Assembly: GCF_036826855.1 (NCBI RefSeq)
Contig: NZ_CP104578.1
Coordinates: 6,878,501-6,942,500, forward strand
Direction of reading: 5' to 3'
DNA length: 64,000 nt
Origin: Streptomyces sp. SJL17-4
GTDB lineage: Bacteria; Actinomycetota; Actinomycetes; Streptomycetales; Streptomycetaceae
The notes beneath the pieces were generated by a model that worked only from the letters and a program-made list of their open reading frames with translations, did no database searches and was not told where the DNA came from. The translations under genes and the position numbers were made by a program. Shown in pieces: positions 35,382-43,938 of this stretch. Positions within the stretch are counted from its first letter, which is position 1, and each line of letters begins with the position of its first letter.

Positions 35382-36329
35382 TTGCCCAAGTCTGCCCGCA
35401 AGCAGGAGAAGGATCCCGAGGGTCGGATGCCCCTCGTGGAGCACCTGCGTGAACTCCGCAACCGACTGGCGAAGGGTCTCCTCGCCATCGCCGCGGTGAC
35501 GATCGTGGCCCTCGTGTACAGCGAGGAGCTGATGCAGTTCCTGACGCAATCGGTGCCCACGTGCCCACCGGGCGTCACCAGTGACGGCGGAAACTGCGCG
35601 ATCGTCTCCTTCAACACGCTCATGGCGCCGTTCAGCACCACGATCCAGCTGTCGCTGACGGCCGGCCTCGTCGTCGCGAGCCCCGTCTGGCTCTACCAGC
35701 TGTGGGCCTTCGTCGCGCCCGGACTGCACAAGAGCGAGAAGAAGTACACGTACGCCTTCGTCGGTGCCGCCGTGCCGCTCTTCTCCGCCGGCGCCTACCT
35801 CGCGTACCTGATCCTCCCGATCAGCGTGAAGGTCCTCATCAGCCTCACGCCCAGCGGCTCCGCGAACATCCTCTCGCTCGGTGACGTCCTCGACTTCACC
35901 CTGCGTATGGTGCTCGTCTTCGGCCTGGCCTTCGAGCTGCCGCTGGTCCTGGTGATGCTCAACCTCACGGGTGTCCTCACCGGTCGCCGGATGGCCGGCT
36001 GGTGGCGCGGCGTGATCATGGGCGTCTTCGTCTTCGGCGCCATCATCACCCCCACCACCGACCCCGTCGGCATGGTCGCCCTGGCCGGACCCATCACCGT
36101 CCTGTACTTCGGGGCCGTCGGCTTCTCCCTCCTCAACGACCGGCGGCGCAAGCGCAACAACCCCGACGCCGAGCTCGACGACGACGAGGCCTCGGAGCTG
36201 GACCTGACCCCGCAGGCCGTCGGCGCCATCGAGCCCGTCGGCGCCTCCCGGGCCCTGCCCGAGCAGGCCACCGGAGAGACGGGCGGGGCCGGCGTGCAGC
36301 GCGCGAACGGTTACGACGACATCACCTGA
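35382..36329 (+). CDS. tatC: Twin-arginine translocase subunit TatC
   Basis: A 315-residue polytopic receptor for twin-arginine signal peptides. It begins with PKSARKQEKDPEGRMPLVEHLRELRNRL (key part MPLVEHLRELRNR, with the conserved Glu), has six transmembrane segments, and FELPLVLVMLNLTGV in the fifth. The Cys pair in TCPPGVTSDGGNCAI lies in the first external loop. The long hydrophilic C-terminal tail (~60 residues) is typical for Streptomyces. The start is a TTG, with GAGGACG upstream; no ATG or GTG gives a better N-terminus. Confidence 0.95.
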   Translation: MPKSARKQEKDPEGRMPLVEHLRELRNRLAKGLLAIAAVTIVALVYSEELMQFLTQSVPTCPPGVTSDGGNCAIVSFNTLMAPFSTTIQLSLTAGLVVASPVWLYQLWAFVAPGLHKSEKKYTYAFVGAAVPLFSAGAYLAYLILPISVKVLISLTPSGSANILSLGDVLDFTLRMVLVFGLAFELPLVLVMLNLTGVLTGRRMAGWWRGVIMGVFVFGAIITPTTDPVGMVALAGPITVLYFGAVGFSLLNDRRRKRNNPDAELDDDEASELDLTPQAVGAIEPVGASRALPEQATGETGGAGVQRANGYDDIT

Positions 36330-36340
36330 TCGTGCGGGGT

Positions 36341-36361
36341 CCCCCGGACTCGGTCCGGGGG
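36341..36361 (+). terminator. tatAC terminator
   Basis: CCCCCGGAC (36341-36349) and GTCCGGGGG (36353-36361) form a 9-bp stem with a 3-nt loop, followed by GCTTTCG. Confidence 0.7.
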
Positions 36362-36449
36362 GCTTTCGCACGCCCGGAGTGGGGCCTTCCACATCCCCTC
36401 GATAAAGATCGCGTCACTGTCACAGGGGGCGGGTAGGCTCGAGAACAAG

Positions 36450-39278
36450 ATGACAGAGGACCTCACACCAGCCGAGGCGTACGCGGCCGCGAAAGCCCGC
36501 AACGCCGATGCGGCCACCGCGCTGGCCCCCTTCCGCGAGATGTACGAGTTCGGTCTGGACCCCTTCCAGATCGAGGCATGCCGGGCCCTCGAAGCGGGCA
36601 AGGGCGTACTCGTCGCCGCGCCCACGGGCTCCGGCAAGACCATCGTCGGCGAGTTCGCCGTCCACCTCGCCCTCAACCAGGGCCGCAAGTGCTTCTACAC
36701 GACCCCGATCAAGGCGCTGTCGAACCAGAAGTACGCCGACCTCGTCAGGCGGTACGGCAACGACAAGGTCGGCCTGCTCACCGGTGACAACAGCGTCAAC
36801 GGCGATGCGCCGATCGTGGTCATGACCACCGAAGTCCTCCGCAACATGCTGTACGCGGGATCCCAGGCCCTCTCCGGTCTCGGCTACGTGGTCATGGACG
36901 AGGTCCACTACCTCTCCGACCGCTTCCGCGGCGCCGTCTGGGAGGAAGTGATCATCCACCTCCCCGAATCGGTCACCCTCGTCTCACTCTCCGCGACCGT
37001 GTCCAACGCCGAGGAATTCGGCGACTGGCTCGACACCGTCCGCGGCGACACCGAGGTCATCGTCTCCGAGAGCCGCCCCGTCCCCCTCTGGCAGCACGTC
37101 CTCGCCGGACGCCGGATGTACGACCTCTTCGAGGAGGAGACCGACCACGGCGGCCGCGGCGCCTCCCGCCGCGAGGTCAACCCCGACCTCCAGCGCCTCG
37201 CCCGCACCGAGAACACGCGCACGTACAACCCGCGCGACCGGCGGCGCGGCAAGATGGTCCGCGAGGCCGACCGCGAGCGCGAGCGCCGCCAGCGCTCCCG
37301 CATCTGGACCCCGGGCCGCCCCGAGGTCATCGAGCGTCTCGACGCCGAAGGGCTCCTGCCCGCCATCACCTTCATCTTCAGCCGTGCCGGCTGCGAGGCC
37401 GCCGTCCAGCAGTGCCTCTACGCCGGACTCCGGCTCAACGACGACGACGGACGCCGCCGCGTCCGCGAGATCGTCGAGGAGCGCACCGCCGCCATCCCCA
37501 CCGAGGACCTGCACGTCCTCGGCTACTACGAATGGCTCGAAGCGCTGGAGCGCGGCATCGCCGCCCACCACGCCGGCATGCTCCCGACCTTCAAGGAGGT
37601 CGTCGAGGACCTCTTCGTCAAGGGCCTCGTCAAGGCCGTCTTCGCCACCGAGACGCTCGCCCTGGGCATCAACATGCCCGCGCGCACCGTCATCCTGGAG
37701 AAGCTCGTCAAGTGGAACGGCGAGCAGCACGCCGACATCACCCCCGGCGAGTACACCCAGCTCACCGGGCGGGCCGGCCGCCGCGGCATCGACGTCGAGG
37801 GCCACGCCGTCGTCCTCTGGCAGCGCGGTCTCGACCCGGACCACCTGGCCGGACTCGCCGGCACGCGCACCTACCCGCTGCGCTCCAGCTTCAAGCCCTC
37901 GTACAACATGGCGGTCAACCTCGTCGAAGGCTTCGGCCGGCACCGCTCCCGCGAACTCCTCGAAACCTCCTTCGCCCAGTTCCAGGCCGACCGCTCCGTC
38001 GTCGGCATCTCCCGGCAGGTGCAGAAGAACGAGGAGGGCCTCGAGGGCTACCGCGAGGGCATGACGTGCCACCTCGGGGACTTCGAGGAGTACGCACGGC
38101 TCCGCCGCGACCTCAAGGACCGCGAGACCGAACTGGCCCGCCAGGGCGCCGCCCAGCGTCGCGCCCAGGCCGCCGGCGCCCTGGAGAAGCTCAAGCCCGG
38201 CGACGTCATCCACGTCCCCACCGGCAAGTTCGCCGGACTCGCCCTCGTCCTCGACCCGGGCATCCCGGCCGGCCGCACCAACGGCCACCGCGGCTTCGAG
38301 CACCACGACGGGCCCCGCCCCCTCGTCCTCACCGCCGAGCGGCAGGTCAAGAGGCTCGCCTCCATCGACTTCCCCGTCCCGGTCGAGGCCCTGGAGCGGA
38401 TGAGGATCCCCAAGTCCTTCAACCCGCGCTCCCCGCAGTCCCGTCGCGACCTCGCCTCCGCCCTGCGGAGCAAGGCCGGACACATCAACCCCGAGCGCCA
38501 CCACAAGCAGCGCTCCGCCGCCGCCGACGACCGCGAGATCGCCCGGCTGCGCACCGAGATCCGCGCCCATCCCTGCCACGGCTGCGACGAGCGCGAGGAC
38601 CACGCCCGCTGGGCCGAGCGCTACCACCGTCTCCAGCGCGACACCCAGCAGCTGGAGCGGCGCATCGAGGGTCGCACCAACACCATCGCGCGCACCTTCG
38701 ACCGGATCGTCGCGCTCCTCACCGAGCTCGACTACCTGCGGGGCAACGAGGTCACGGAGAACGGCAAGCGGCTCGCCCGGCTCTACGGCGAACTCGACCT
38801 GCTCGCCAGCGAATGCCTCCGCGACCGCGTCTGGGAGGGCCTGACCCCGGCCGAACTGGCCGCCTGTGTCTCGGCGTTGGTGTTCGAGGCGCGACAGTCC
38901 GACGACGCCGTCGCACCCAAGCTGCCCGCGGGCAACGCCAAGGCGGCGCTCGGCGAGATGGTCAGGATCTGGGGCAGGCTCGACGCCCTCGAAGAGGAAT
39001 TCAAGATCAACCAGGCGGAGGGGGTCGGCCAGCGCGAACCCGACCTCGGATTCGCCTGGGCCGCCTACCAGTGGGCCTCCGACAAGAGCCTCGACGAGGT
39101 GCTGCGCGAGGCCGAGATGCCCGCCGGCGACTTCGTCCGCTGGTGCAAGCAGGTCATCGACGTCCTCGGACAGATCGCGGCGGCGGCGCCCAGGGAGAAC
39201 AGCACCGTCGCCAAGAACGCCCGCAAGGCCGTGGACGCGCTGCTGCGGGGTGTCGTGGCGTACAGCTCGGTGGGCTGA
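36450..39278 (+). CDS. helY: SKI2/MTR4-like DEAD-box RNA helicase (HelY type)
   Basis: A 942-residue RNA helicase of the Ski2 group. Motif I APTGSGKTIVGEFA (~54-67), motif II VMDEVHY (~149-155, DEVH), motif III SLSATVSNAEEF, motif V ATETLALGINMPARTV and motif VI QLTGRAGRRGID are all intact. A charged insertion after motif III (TDHGGRGASRREVNPDL) and the C-terminal DSHCT domain (~780-930) follow. Members act in RNA turnover. TAGGCT lies ten bases before the ATG and there is no Shine-Dalgarno, so the leader is very short. The gene is next to tatAC in many actinobacteria. Confidence 0.95.
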   Translation: MTEDLTPAEAYAAAKARNADAATALAPFREMYEFGLDPFQIEACRALEAGKGVLVAAPTGSGKTIVGEFAVHLALNQGRKCFYTTPIKALSNQKYADLVRRYGNDKVGLLTGDNSVNGDAPIVVMTTEVLRNMLYAGSQALSGLGYVVMDEVHYLSDRFRGAVWEEVIIHLPESVTLVSLSATVSNAEEFGDWLDTVRGDTEVIVSESRPVPLWQHVLAGRRMYDLFEEETDHGGRGASRREVNPDLQRLARTENTRTYNPRDRRRGKMVREADRERERRQRSRIWTPGRPEVIERLDAEGLLPAITFIFSRAGCEAAVQQCLYAGLRLNDDDGRRRVREIVEERTAAIPTEDLHVLGYYEWLEALERGIAAHHAGMLPTFKEVVEDLFVKGLVKAVFATETLALGINMPARTVILEKLVKWNGEQHADITPGEYTQLTGRAGRRGIDVEGHAVVLWQRGLDPDHLAGLAGTRTYPLRSSFKPSYNMAVNLVEGFGRHRSRELLETSFAQFQADRSVVGISRQVQKNEEGLEGYREGMTCHLGDFEEYARLRRDLKDRETELARQGAAQRRAQAAGALEKLKPGDVIHVPTGKFAGLALVLDPGIPAGRTNGHRGFEHHDGPRPLVLTAERQVKRLASIDFPVPVEALERMRIPKSFNPRSPQSRRDLASALRSKAGHINPERHHKQRSAAADDREIARLRTEIRAHPCHGCDEREDHARWAERYHRLQRDTQQLERRIEGRTNTIARTFDRIVALLTELDYLRGNEVTENGKRLARLYGELDLLASECLRDRVWEGLTPAELAACVSALVFEARQSDDAVAPKLPAGNAKAALGEMVRIWGRLDALEEEFKINQAEGVGQREPDLGFAWAAYQWASDKSLDEVLREAEMPAGDFVRWCKQVIDVLGQIAAAAPRENSTVAKNARKAVDALLRGVVAYSSVG

Positions 39279-39304
39279 CGGTCCCGCGTCCTTCTTGTGC
39301 ACGA

Positions 39305-39340
39305 CCGAGTGCCCGTGGCGATCGCGCCACGGGCACTCGG
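39305..39340 (+). terminator. helY terminator
   Basis: A perfect 16-bp stem, CCGAGTGCCCGTGGCG (39305-39320) and CGCCACGGGCACTCGG (39325-39340), with a 4-nt loop and followed by CCTTTTCC. Confidence 0.85.
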
Positions 39341-39472
39341 CCTTTTCCGGACGTCCGATCGTCGTACTCGGATGGTTGTCCACAGGTCGTTGTCCACAGG
39401 GGTGGCGCGGGCGCGGCCGTTCCGATTGCATGGACTCGCAAGCAGAGAAGGTCAGTTGGGGAGGGGACACCT

Positions 39473-40894
39473 ATGACCACGCAAGCCGGTCATTCGCACG
39501 CGGGGACGCAGGAGGAGGGGGCGACGGCAGGGGCACGGCCGTCGGCTCCGGCCGTGACTCCGGTTGTCGTCGACGGACCACGAGGCGTTCCCCTCCTCGG
39601 CAGCCTGCCCGCCTTCGGGAAGAACCCTTTGGCCTTCTTCGAACAGCTCCGGGACCGCGGCGACATCGTCCGCTGGCGCTTCGGCCGCAAACCCTCCCTC
39701 TTCATCGCCCACCCCGACACCGTCGGCGAACTCCTCACCGAGGTCGAGCGCACCTTCGACCAGCCCGACCTTGGCATCGCCTTCCGCACCCTCCTCGGCA
39801 ACGGCGTGATCGTCTCCAAGGGAGCCGACTGGCGCCGCAAGCGCTCCCTCGTGCAGCCCTCCGTCCGGCCGAAACAGGTCCGTTCCTACGCGGCGACCAT
39901 GTCCGAGTGCGCCGTCGCCCTCGCCGACCGGTGGGCCGACGGGCAGCACATCGACATCAAGAAGGAGATGGCAGCCCTCACCCAACTCGTCGCCGTCCGC
40001 ACCATCTTCGGCGTCGACACCGCCGCCGACGCCGAAGCCATCGGACAGGCGATGGACGTCGCGCAGAAGGAGATCGGCGCCGAGTTCAGCGGCATCGGAG
40101 CGGTGCTGCCCGACTGGCTACCGACCCCCGGACGCGCCCGGATCAAGCGCGCCACCGCCGTCATCGACGCGGAGGTCTCCCGTGTCGTCTCCCGCCACCG
40201 CGACGGCGACACCGAACGCCCGGACCTCCTCAGCCGTCTCCTCGCCGCCCGCGACGAGAGCGGCGCGCCCCTGTCCGACGAGGAGATCCGCGACGAGACC
40301 GTCACTCTCTACATCGGCGGCCACGAGACCACGAGCTCCACACTCGTCTGGGCCTGGTACCTGCTCTCCCGCAACCCGCGGGTCCGTGACGCGCTCGCCG
40401 AGGAACTCGACCGCGTCCTCGCCGACCACGAACCCGGCTACGACGACTACGCCTCCCTGACCTACACCCAGGCGGTCATCAAGGAGACCCTCCGCCTCTA
40501 CCCGACGATCTGGCTGATCACCGGCCTCGCGAAGGAGGGCGCCATGCTCGGCGGCAGGGCCGTCCCGGCCGGCACCCGGGTCTGGTCCAGCCAGTGGGCC
40601 ACACACCGCGACCCCCGCTGGTACGGCGACGCGGAAGCCTTCCGCCCCGAGCGCTGGATCGAACGGGACGGCGAGCCCGCCGAGGAGATACCCGAGTACG
40701 CCTGGTTCCCCTTCGGCGGCGGCCCCCGCGTCTGCCTCGGTACCCGGTTCGCCCTCGTGGAGGCGGTCCTGATCCTCGCGGTCCTGGCCCGCCGCTACCA
40801 CCTGGACGTCACCACCGAGGAAATCCTCCCGGTCCCGAGCCTCACCCTCCAGCCGGACCGCGACGTCCTGGCGACCGTGCGGGCACGGAGCTGA
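39473..40894 (+). CDS. Cytochrome P450
   Basis: A 473-residue haem monooxygenase. The I-helix oxygen-binding motif is YIGGHETTSSTLVWAW, the ExxR motif is VIKETLRLYP, and the haem-binding loop is FPFGGGPRVCLG with proximal Cys at about residue 421. The N-terminus (VVVDGPRGVPLLGSLPAFGKNPLAF) and the CYP102/CYP4-like length suggest a fatty-acid or terpenoid hydroxylase type rather than the shorter CYP105 type. No redox partner is adjacent; the ferredoxin at 20.4 kb is the only one in the window. The ATG follows GAGGGGA. Substrate unknown. Confidence 0.92.
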   Translation: MTTQAGHSHAGTQEEGATAGARPSAPAVTPVVVDGPRGVPLLGSLPAFGKNPLAFFEQLRDRGDIVRWRFGRKPSLFIAHPDTVGELLTEVERTFDQPDLGIAFRTLLGNGVIVSKGADWRRKRSLVQPSVRPKQVRSYAATMSECAVALADRWADGQHIDIKKEMAALTQLVAVRTIFGVDTAADAEAIGQAMDVAQKEIGAEFSGIGAVLPDWLPTPGRARIKRATAVIDAEVSRVVSRHRDGDTERPDLLSRLLAARDESGAPLSDEEIRDETVTLYIGGHETTSSTLVWAWYLLSRNPRVRDALAEELDRVLADHEPGYDDYASLTYTQAVIKETLRLYPTIWLITGLAKEGAMLGGRAVPAGTRVWSSQWATHRDPRWYGDAEAFRPERWIERDGEPAEEIPEYAWFPFGGGPRVCLGTRFALVEAVLILAVLARRYHLDVTTEEILPVPSLTLQPDRDVLATVRARS

Positions 40895-40920
40895 CGACGG
40901 ACCGGCAGCGTCCCTGAGGC

Positions 40921-40970
40921 GGGCCGCGCCGGGTCGCGCCGGGCCGCGCCGGGCTGAGGCGGGCTGAGCC
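40921..40970. repeat. Five tandem 10-bp units after the P450 gene
   Basis: GGGCCGCGCC, GGGTCGCGCC, GGGCCGCGCC, GGGCTGAGGC and GGGCTGAGCC follow one another exactly. They lie between the convergent P450 and ADP-ribosylglycohydrolase genes. Confidence 0.8.
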
Positions 40971-41012
40971 GAGGTCGAGGTGCGGCCGAGTCGCGGCCGA
41001 GGCCGACACAGG

Positions 41013-41951
41013 TCAGGCAGGTCGTCGCCCGGACGACAGGTCCGCTGCCAAGTCCCTGAGGTCGTCGGCGTACAGGACCCGGTTGCCGAAACCAGGCAGG
41101 GGGACATGGAGGGTGGCCGTCCAGCGGCTGGGGATGGCGCCGGCGCCGTGCACGGCGCCGGCGAGCATCCCGGTCACGGCCGCGACCGTGTCGGTGTCCC
41201 CGCCCAGGTCGACCGCCGAGGCCACGGCCTCCTCGAAGGAGCCGGTCGTACGGAGTGCCCACACGGCCGAACCGAGACAGGGCCACACCGCGCCGTTGAA
41301 CTCGGTGGCGTCGTCCGGGTGCCAGCCGATTGCCAGGACCGTGGCCCAGCGTTCCCGGTGCTCCGGGGCCACCTCGGCGAGGGTCGCGGGCAGGGCGGCG
41401 ATCGGGTCCTCGCCGAGGAGGGCGACACGGATCAGCTCATGGAGGATCGCCGTACCCTCCCAGGCCGCGCCGTCGCCATGGGTCAGGGCGCTGATCCGGC
41501 GGGCGGCGTCCATCGTCTCGGCCCGCCCCCGGGCCGCGAAGTACACCGCCGACGTCGAGGCCCGCATCAGCGAACCGTTGCCCGCGGCCAGCGCGTTGAT
41601 CTGGAAGTGCATCGCGGCGGCCAGGTCCCAGGGGTCCCCGCCGAGCAGGACCTGTTCGGTCTGGAGGCCGATGTCCTTGGGGTCGGCCGCGGCCCAGCGG
41701 CGGAACCGGTCGAAGATGTCCGGTAGGTCGAGACCACCCCGTTCGAGGAGCGACTCGCCGACGAGGACGGCCATCTGCGTGTCGTCCGTCGCCTCGCCGG
41801 GATCCCAGCCGCCGCCTCCGCACAACTCCCCGACGCCGTCGGGGAACCGCTCGCGGAAGACCCCCGGGAGACCGAACTCGAAGGGGGCGCCGAGGGCGTC
41901 GCCGACGGCGGAGCCGAGGACGGCACCCAAGGACCTGTCGATGTCTCGCAT
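41013..41951 (-). CDS. ADP-ribosylglycohydrolase family protein
   Basis: 312 residues. It carries the hallmarks of the DraG/ARH family: SAVGDALGAPFEFG near the N-terminus, TDDTQMAVL (metal-binding Thr-Asp-Asp) and DLGGDTDTVAAVTGMLAGA near the C-terminus (second metal-binding Asp pair). Such enzymes remove ADP-ribose from proteins or small molecules with two Mg ions. The substrate cannot be read from the sequence. TAGCCT lies six bases before the ATG, so the mRNA is probably leaderless. It is convergent with the P450 gene and follows the membrane-protein gene on the same strand. Confidence 0.92.
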   Translation of the reverse strand: MRDIDRSLGAVLGSAVGDALGAPFEFGLPGVFRERFPDGVGELCGGGGWDPGEATDDTQMAVLVGESLLERGGLDLPDIFDRFRRWAAADPKDIGLQTEQVLLGGDPWDLAAAMHFQINALAAGNGSLMRASTSAVYFAARGRAETMDAARRISALTHGDGAAWEGTAILHELIRVALLGEDPIAALPATLAEVAPEHRERWATVLAIGWHPDDATEFNGAVWPCLGSAVWALRTTGSFEEAVASAVDLGGDTDTVAAVTGMLAGAVHGAGAIPSRWTATLHVPLPGFGNRVLYADDLRDLAADLSSGRRPA

Positions 41952-41957
41952 CCGGTC

Positions 41958-41963
41958 AGGCTA
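41958..41963 (-). promoter_or_regulatory. -10 box of a leaderless transcript (ADP-ribosylglycohydrolase)
   Basis: TAGCCT on the minus strand is separated from the ATG at 41951 by GACCGG, six bases. No ribosome-binding site is present. Confidence 0.55.
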
Positions 41964-42016
41964 GGGCAGCGCGCGTTCGGCCCGGTCGCCGCGGCATGTC
42001 CGCGCCCGCCGAGCCA

Positions 42017-42994
42017 TCAGGAGGGGCGGTGCGGCGAGGGGGCGGGGGAAGGGGTGGGGGAGGGGGAGGGGGAGGGCCCCCGGAGGGAGAAGGTTGCGGC
42101 TGTCGCGCTCAGCAGGACGATCGTTCCCGCTGCCGCCCATGTCGCGCCGTCCGGTGCGAACAGGGCCTGGCCGCGCAGGGCCTGCCAGGTCAGCAGGGCG
42201 AAGGTCGCCGTGTACGCGGCCGAGGCCGTGAGGGTGAGCCGGAGTCGTACCCGTTCGTCCGCGAGGCGGGCGAAGCGCGGTGCGAGTGCGGCCAGGACGA
42301 GCAGGAGCAGCGGGAGCAGTTGCAGGGCGTGCATGCCGAAGAAGTGCGGTATGCGCAGGTCGCCGCCGTTGCTCGCCCAGCCGGTGAGTGGCATCGACGG
42401 GCCGCCGTCCGGTACGCCGACGGCGTGGGCGCCGACGATCGGTGACTCGTCGACCGCCAGTTGCTCCGGGGTCGGACGGACCATCAGGAAGCCCACCGCG
42501 GCGCCCGCCAGGGCGATCAGCGAGGACAGCCGGACGGCCCAGGCCATCGCCCGGTCGAGGATCTTGGCGCGCAGCAGGAGGACGGCGATGACCAGCGCGC
42601 CCAGCCACAGCACGACGACGGTGGCTCCCATGACCTGGAAGACGGTGTTGTCGAAGGGCGTCGTCTGGTTGAAGTGACTCCGCTTGCCGCGGATCACCTG
42701 GAGGGTGATGAGCACCATCTCGCCGGCGCCGGCGACGGCGACCACGGTTCCGGCCCACCAGCCGACCCGACGGCCCCGGGGGAGCAGTGACAGCATCCAG
42801 GCGAGCGAGAGCGCGTACGCGAGGAGCGAGACCGAGAACTTGAACGGCTTGGTCCAGATCGGCACGCCGACCAGGATCCGGTCGTCGACGAAGATGCCGA
42901 CGGCGGAGACCAGGGCGAGAGCGCCCATGGAGGCGGCGAACCAGACCAGCGGTCGGTGGAGCCGCGTGAGTGGGTTCTTGTGCGATGAAGGCAT
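42017..42994 (-). CDS. Eight-helix hypothetical membrane protein under MerR control
   Basis: 325 residues with about eight hydrophobic segments (for example LVWFAASMGALALVSAVGIF, FKFSVSLLAYALSLAWMLSL and HALQLLPLLLLVLAALAP). Conserved-looking polar stretches are PIWTKPFKFS and HFNQTTPFDNTVFQVMG. The C-terminus is a Ser-Pro repeat (PSPSPTPSPAPSP) whose coding DNA is the G-rich tract on the plus strand. I do not recognise a functional family. The ATG at 42994 has GGGGGGA upstream. It is divergent from a MerR regulator, and the promoter between them holds a nested dyad. Confidence 0.8.
   Translation of the reverse strand: MPSSHKNPLTRLHRPLVWFAASMGALALVSAVGIFVDDRILVGVPIWTKPFKFSVSLLAYALSLAWMLSLLPRGRRVGWWAGTVVAVAGAGEMVLITLQVIRGKRSHFNQTTPFDNTVFQVMGATVVVLWLGALVIAVLLLRAKILDRAMAWAVRLSSLIALAGAAVGFLMVRPTPEQLAVDESPIVGAHAVGVPDGGPSMPLTGWASNGGDLRIPHFFGMHALQLLPLLLLVLAALAPRFARLADERVRLRLTLTASAAYTATFALLTWQALRGQALFAPDGATWAAAGTIVLLSATAATFSLRGPSPSPSPTPSPAPSPHRPS
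42037..42077 (+). repeat. G-rich tract, possible quadruplex
   Basis: Seven runs of three to five G, separated by one to three bases, lie within 41 bp on the plus strand. They overlap the codons for the Ser-Pro tail of the minus-strand membrane protein. Confidence 0.5.
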
Positions 42995-43017
42995 ACGGAT
43001 CCCCCCGTGGGAAAGAG

Positions 43018-43059
43018 TAGATAGTGGCACTTGCCGCTATCTGATAGCGCCACTATCTA
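43018..43059. promoter_or_regulatory. Nested double dyad, MerR-type operator
   Basis: An outer perfect inverted repeat, TAGATAGTGGC (43018-43028) and GCCACTATCTA (43049-43059), encloses an inner perfect dyad, CGCTATC-T-GATAGCG (43035-43049). Four GATAGYG half-sites therefore alternate in direction over 42 bp. The element lies between the divergent membrane-protein and MerR genes, so it can control both. Confidence 0.75.
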
Positions 43060-43112
43060 TGATGGGGGGTCGGTCGGCAAGGCCGAAGTGAGACCAGGAA
43101 GGTGAACACGCG

Positions 43113-43745
43113 GTGCGCATCGGAGAGTTGAGTCGCAGGACCGAGGTGTCCATCCCGACGATCAAGTTCTACGTACGGGAAGGACTGCTGCCGGCCGGGG
43201 AGCTGACGAGCCCGAACCAGGCCTCGTACGGGGAGACGCATGTGCAGCGCCTCCGCCTGATCCGGGCTCTCCTCGATGTGGGCGGCCTTTCGGTGGCGGC
43301 GATCCGTGAGGTGATCGTCGCCGTCGACGACCCCGAACGATCGGTGCACAAGCTGCTGGGCACGGTGGCCTCAGGGCTGGTGCCGCGCTACGACCGCGCG
43401 TCGCACACCGGGATCGAGGAGGCGCGGAAGCAGGTCGCGGCGCTGATCGCCGCGCGCGGCTGGCGCGTGCACCCGGGCAACCCGGCCGCGGAGGCGCTCG
43501 CCGTGGCCCTCGCGGCCGTCGACGAGGCGGGTCACGGGGCCTTCGTCGAGGTCCTGGACGCGTACGCGGATGCGGCGGAGCGGGTCGCGCGGGCGGACCT
43601 GGAGTTCGTGGCGCGCAATATTTCGCGCGAGGAGCTGGTGGAGAGCGTGGTCGTCGGCACGGTCATCGGCGACGCGATCTTCTCGGCGCTGCGGCGGATG
43701 GCCCACACGGACACCTCGGACCGCCTGTACGGGCAGGCGACCTAG
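43113..43745 (+). CDS. MerR family transcriptional regulator
   Basis: 210 residues. The N-terminal winged helix is RIGELSRRTEVSIPTIKFYVREGLLPAG (core SIPTIKFYVREGLLP), followed by the MerR dimerisation helix. The C-terminal region (~95-205) is helical and lacks the Cys residues of metal sensors, so an organic ligand is more likely. The GTG start has AAGGTG upstream. It is divergent from an eight-helix membrane protein, which is its most likely target through the nested dyad at 43018-43059. Confidence 0.88.
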   Translation: MRIGELSRRTEVSIPTIKFYVREGLLPAGELTSPNQASYGETHVQRLRLIRALLDVGGLSVAAIREVIVAVDDPERSVHKLLGTVASGLVPRYDRASHTGIEEARKQVAALIAARGWRVHPGNPAAEALAVALAAVDEAGHGAFVEVLDAYADAAERVARADLEFVARNISREELVESVVVGTVIGDAIFSALRRMAHTDTSDRLYGQAT

Positions 43746-43752
43746 GGGGACC

Positions 43753-43779
43753 GGGGCGGCCTGGGCGACCTGGGCGACC
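43753..43779 (+). repeat. Three 9-bp units after the MerR stop codon
   Basis: CCTGGGCGA is repeated as CCTGGGCGA and then CCCGGGCG, starting about 15 bp after the stop codon. Confidence 0.55.
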
Positions 43780-43884
43780 CGGGCGTGCAGCGGGGCGTCT
43801 GTGCTGCGGGTCTTGGCCAGGCGCTGCCGTCACGCCTGCGGAAACGGCTCGGGGCCCGAGGGTTCGCCCCCGGGCCCCGCATCG

Positions 43885-43938
43885 TGAGCCGGTTTCCCGG
43901 CCTCGCGCCGCTGAGCCGGTTTCCCGGCTCCGCGGCTT
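43885..43938. repeat. Two 27-bp units abutting the stop codon of the siderophore-interacting protein
   Basis: Both units begin TGAGCCGGTTTCCCGGC (43885 and 43912) and differ only in their last ten bases. The second unit runs into the stop codon at 43937-43939. Confidence 0.7.
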
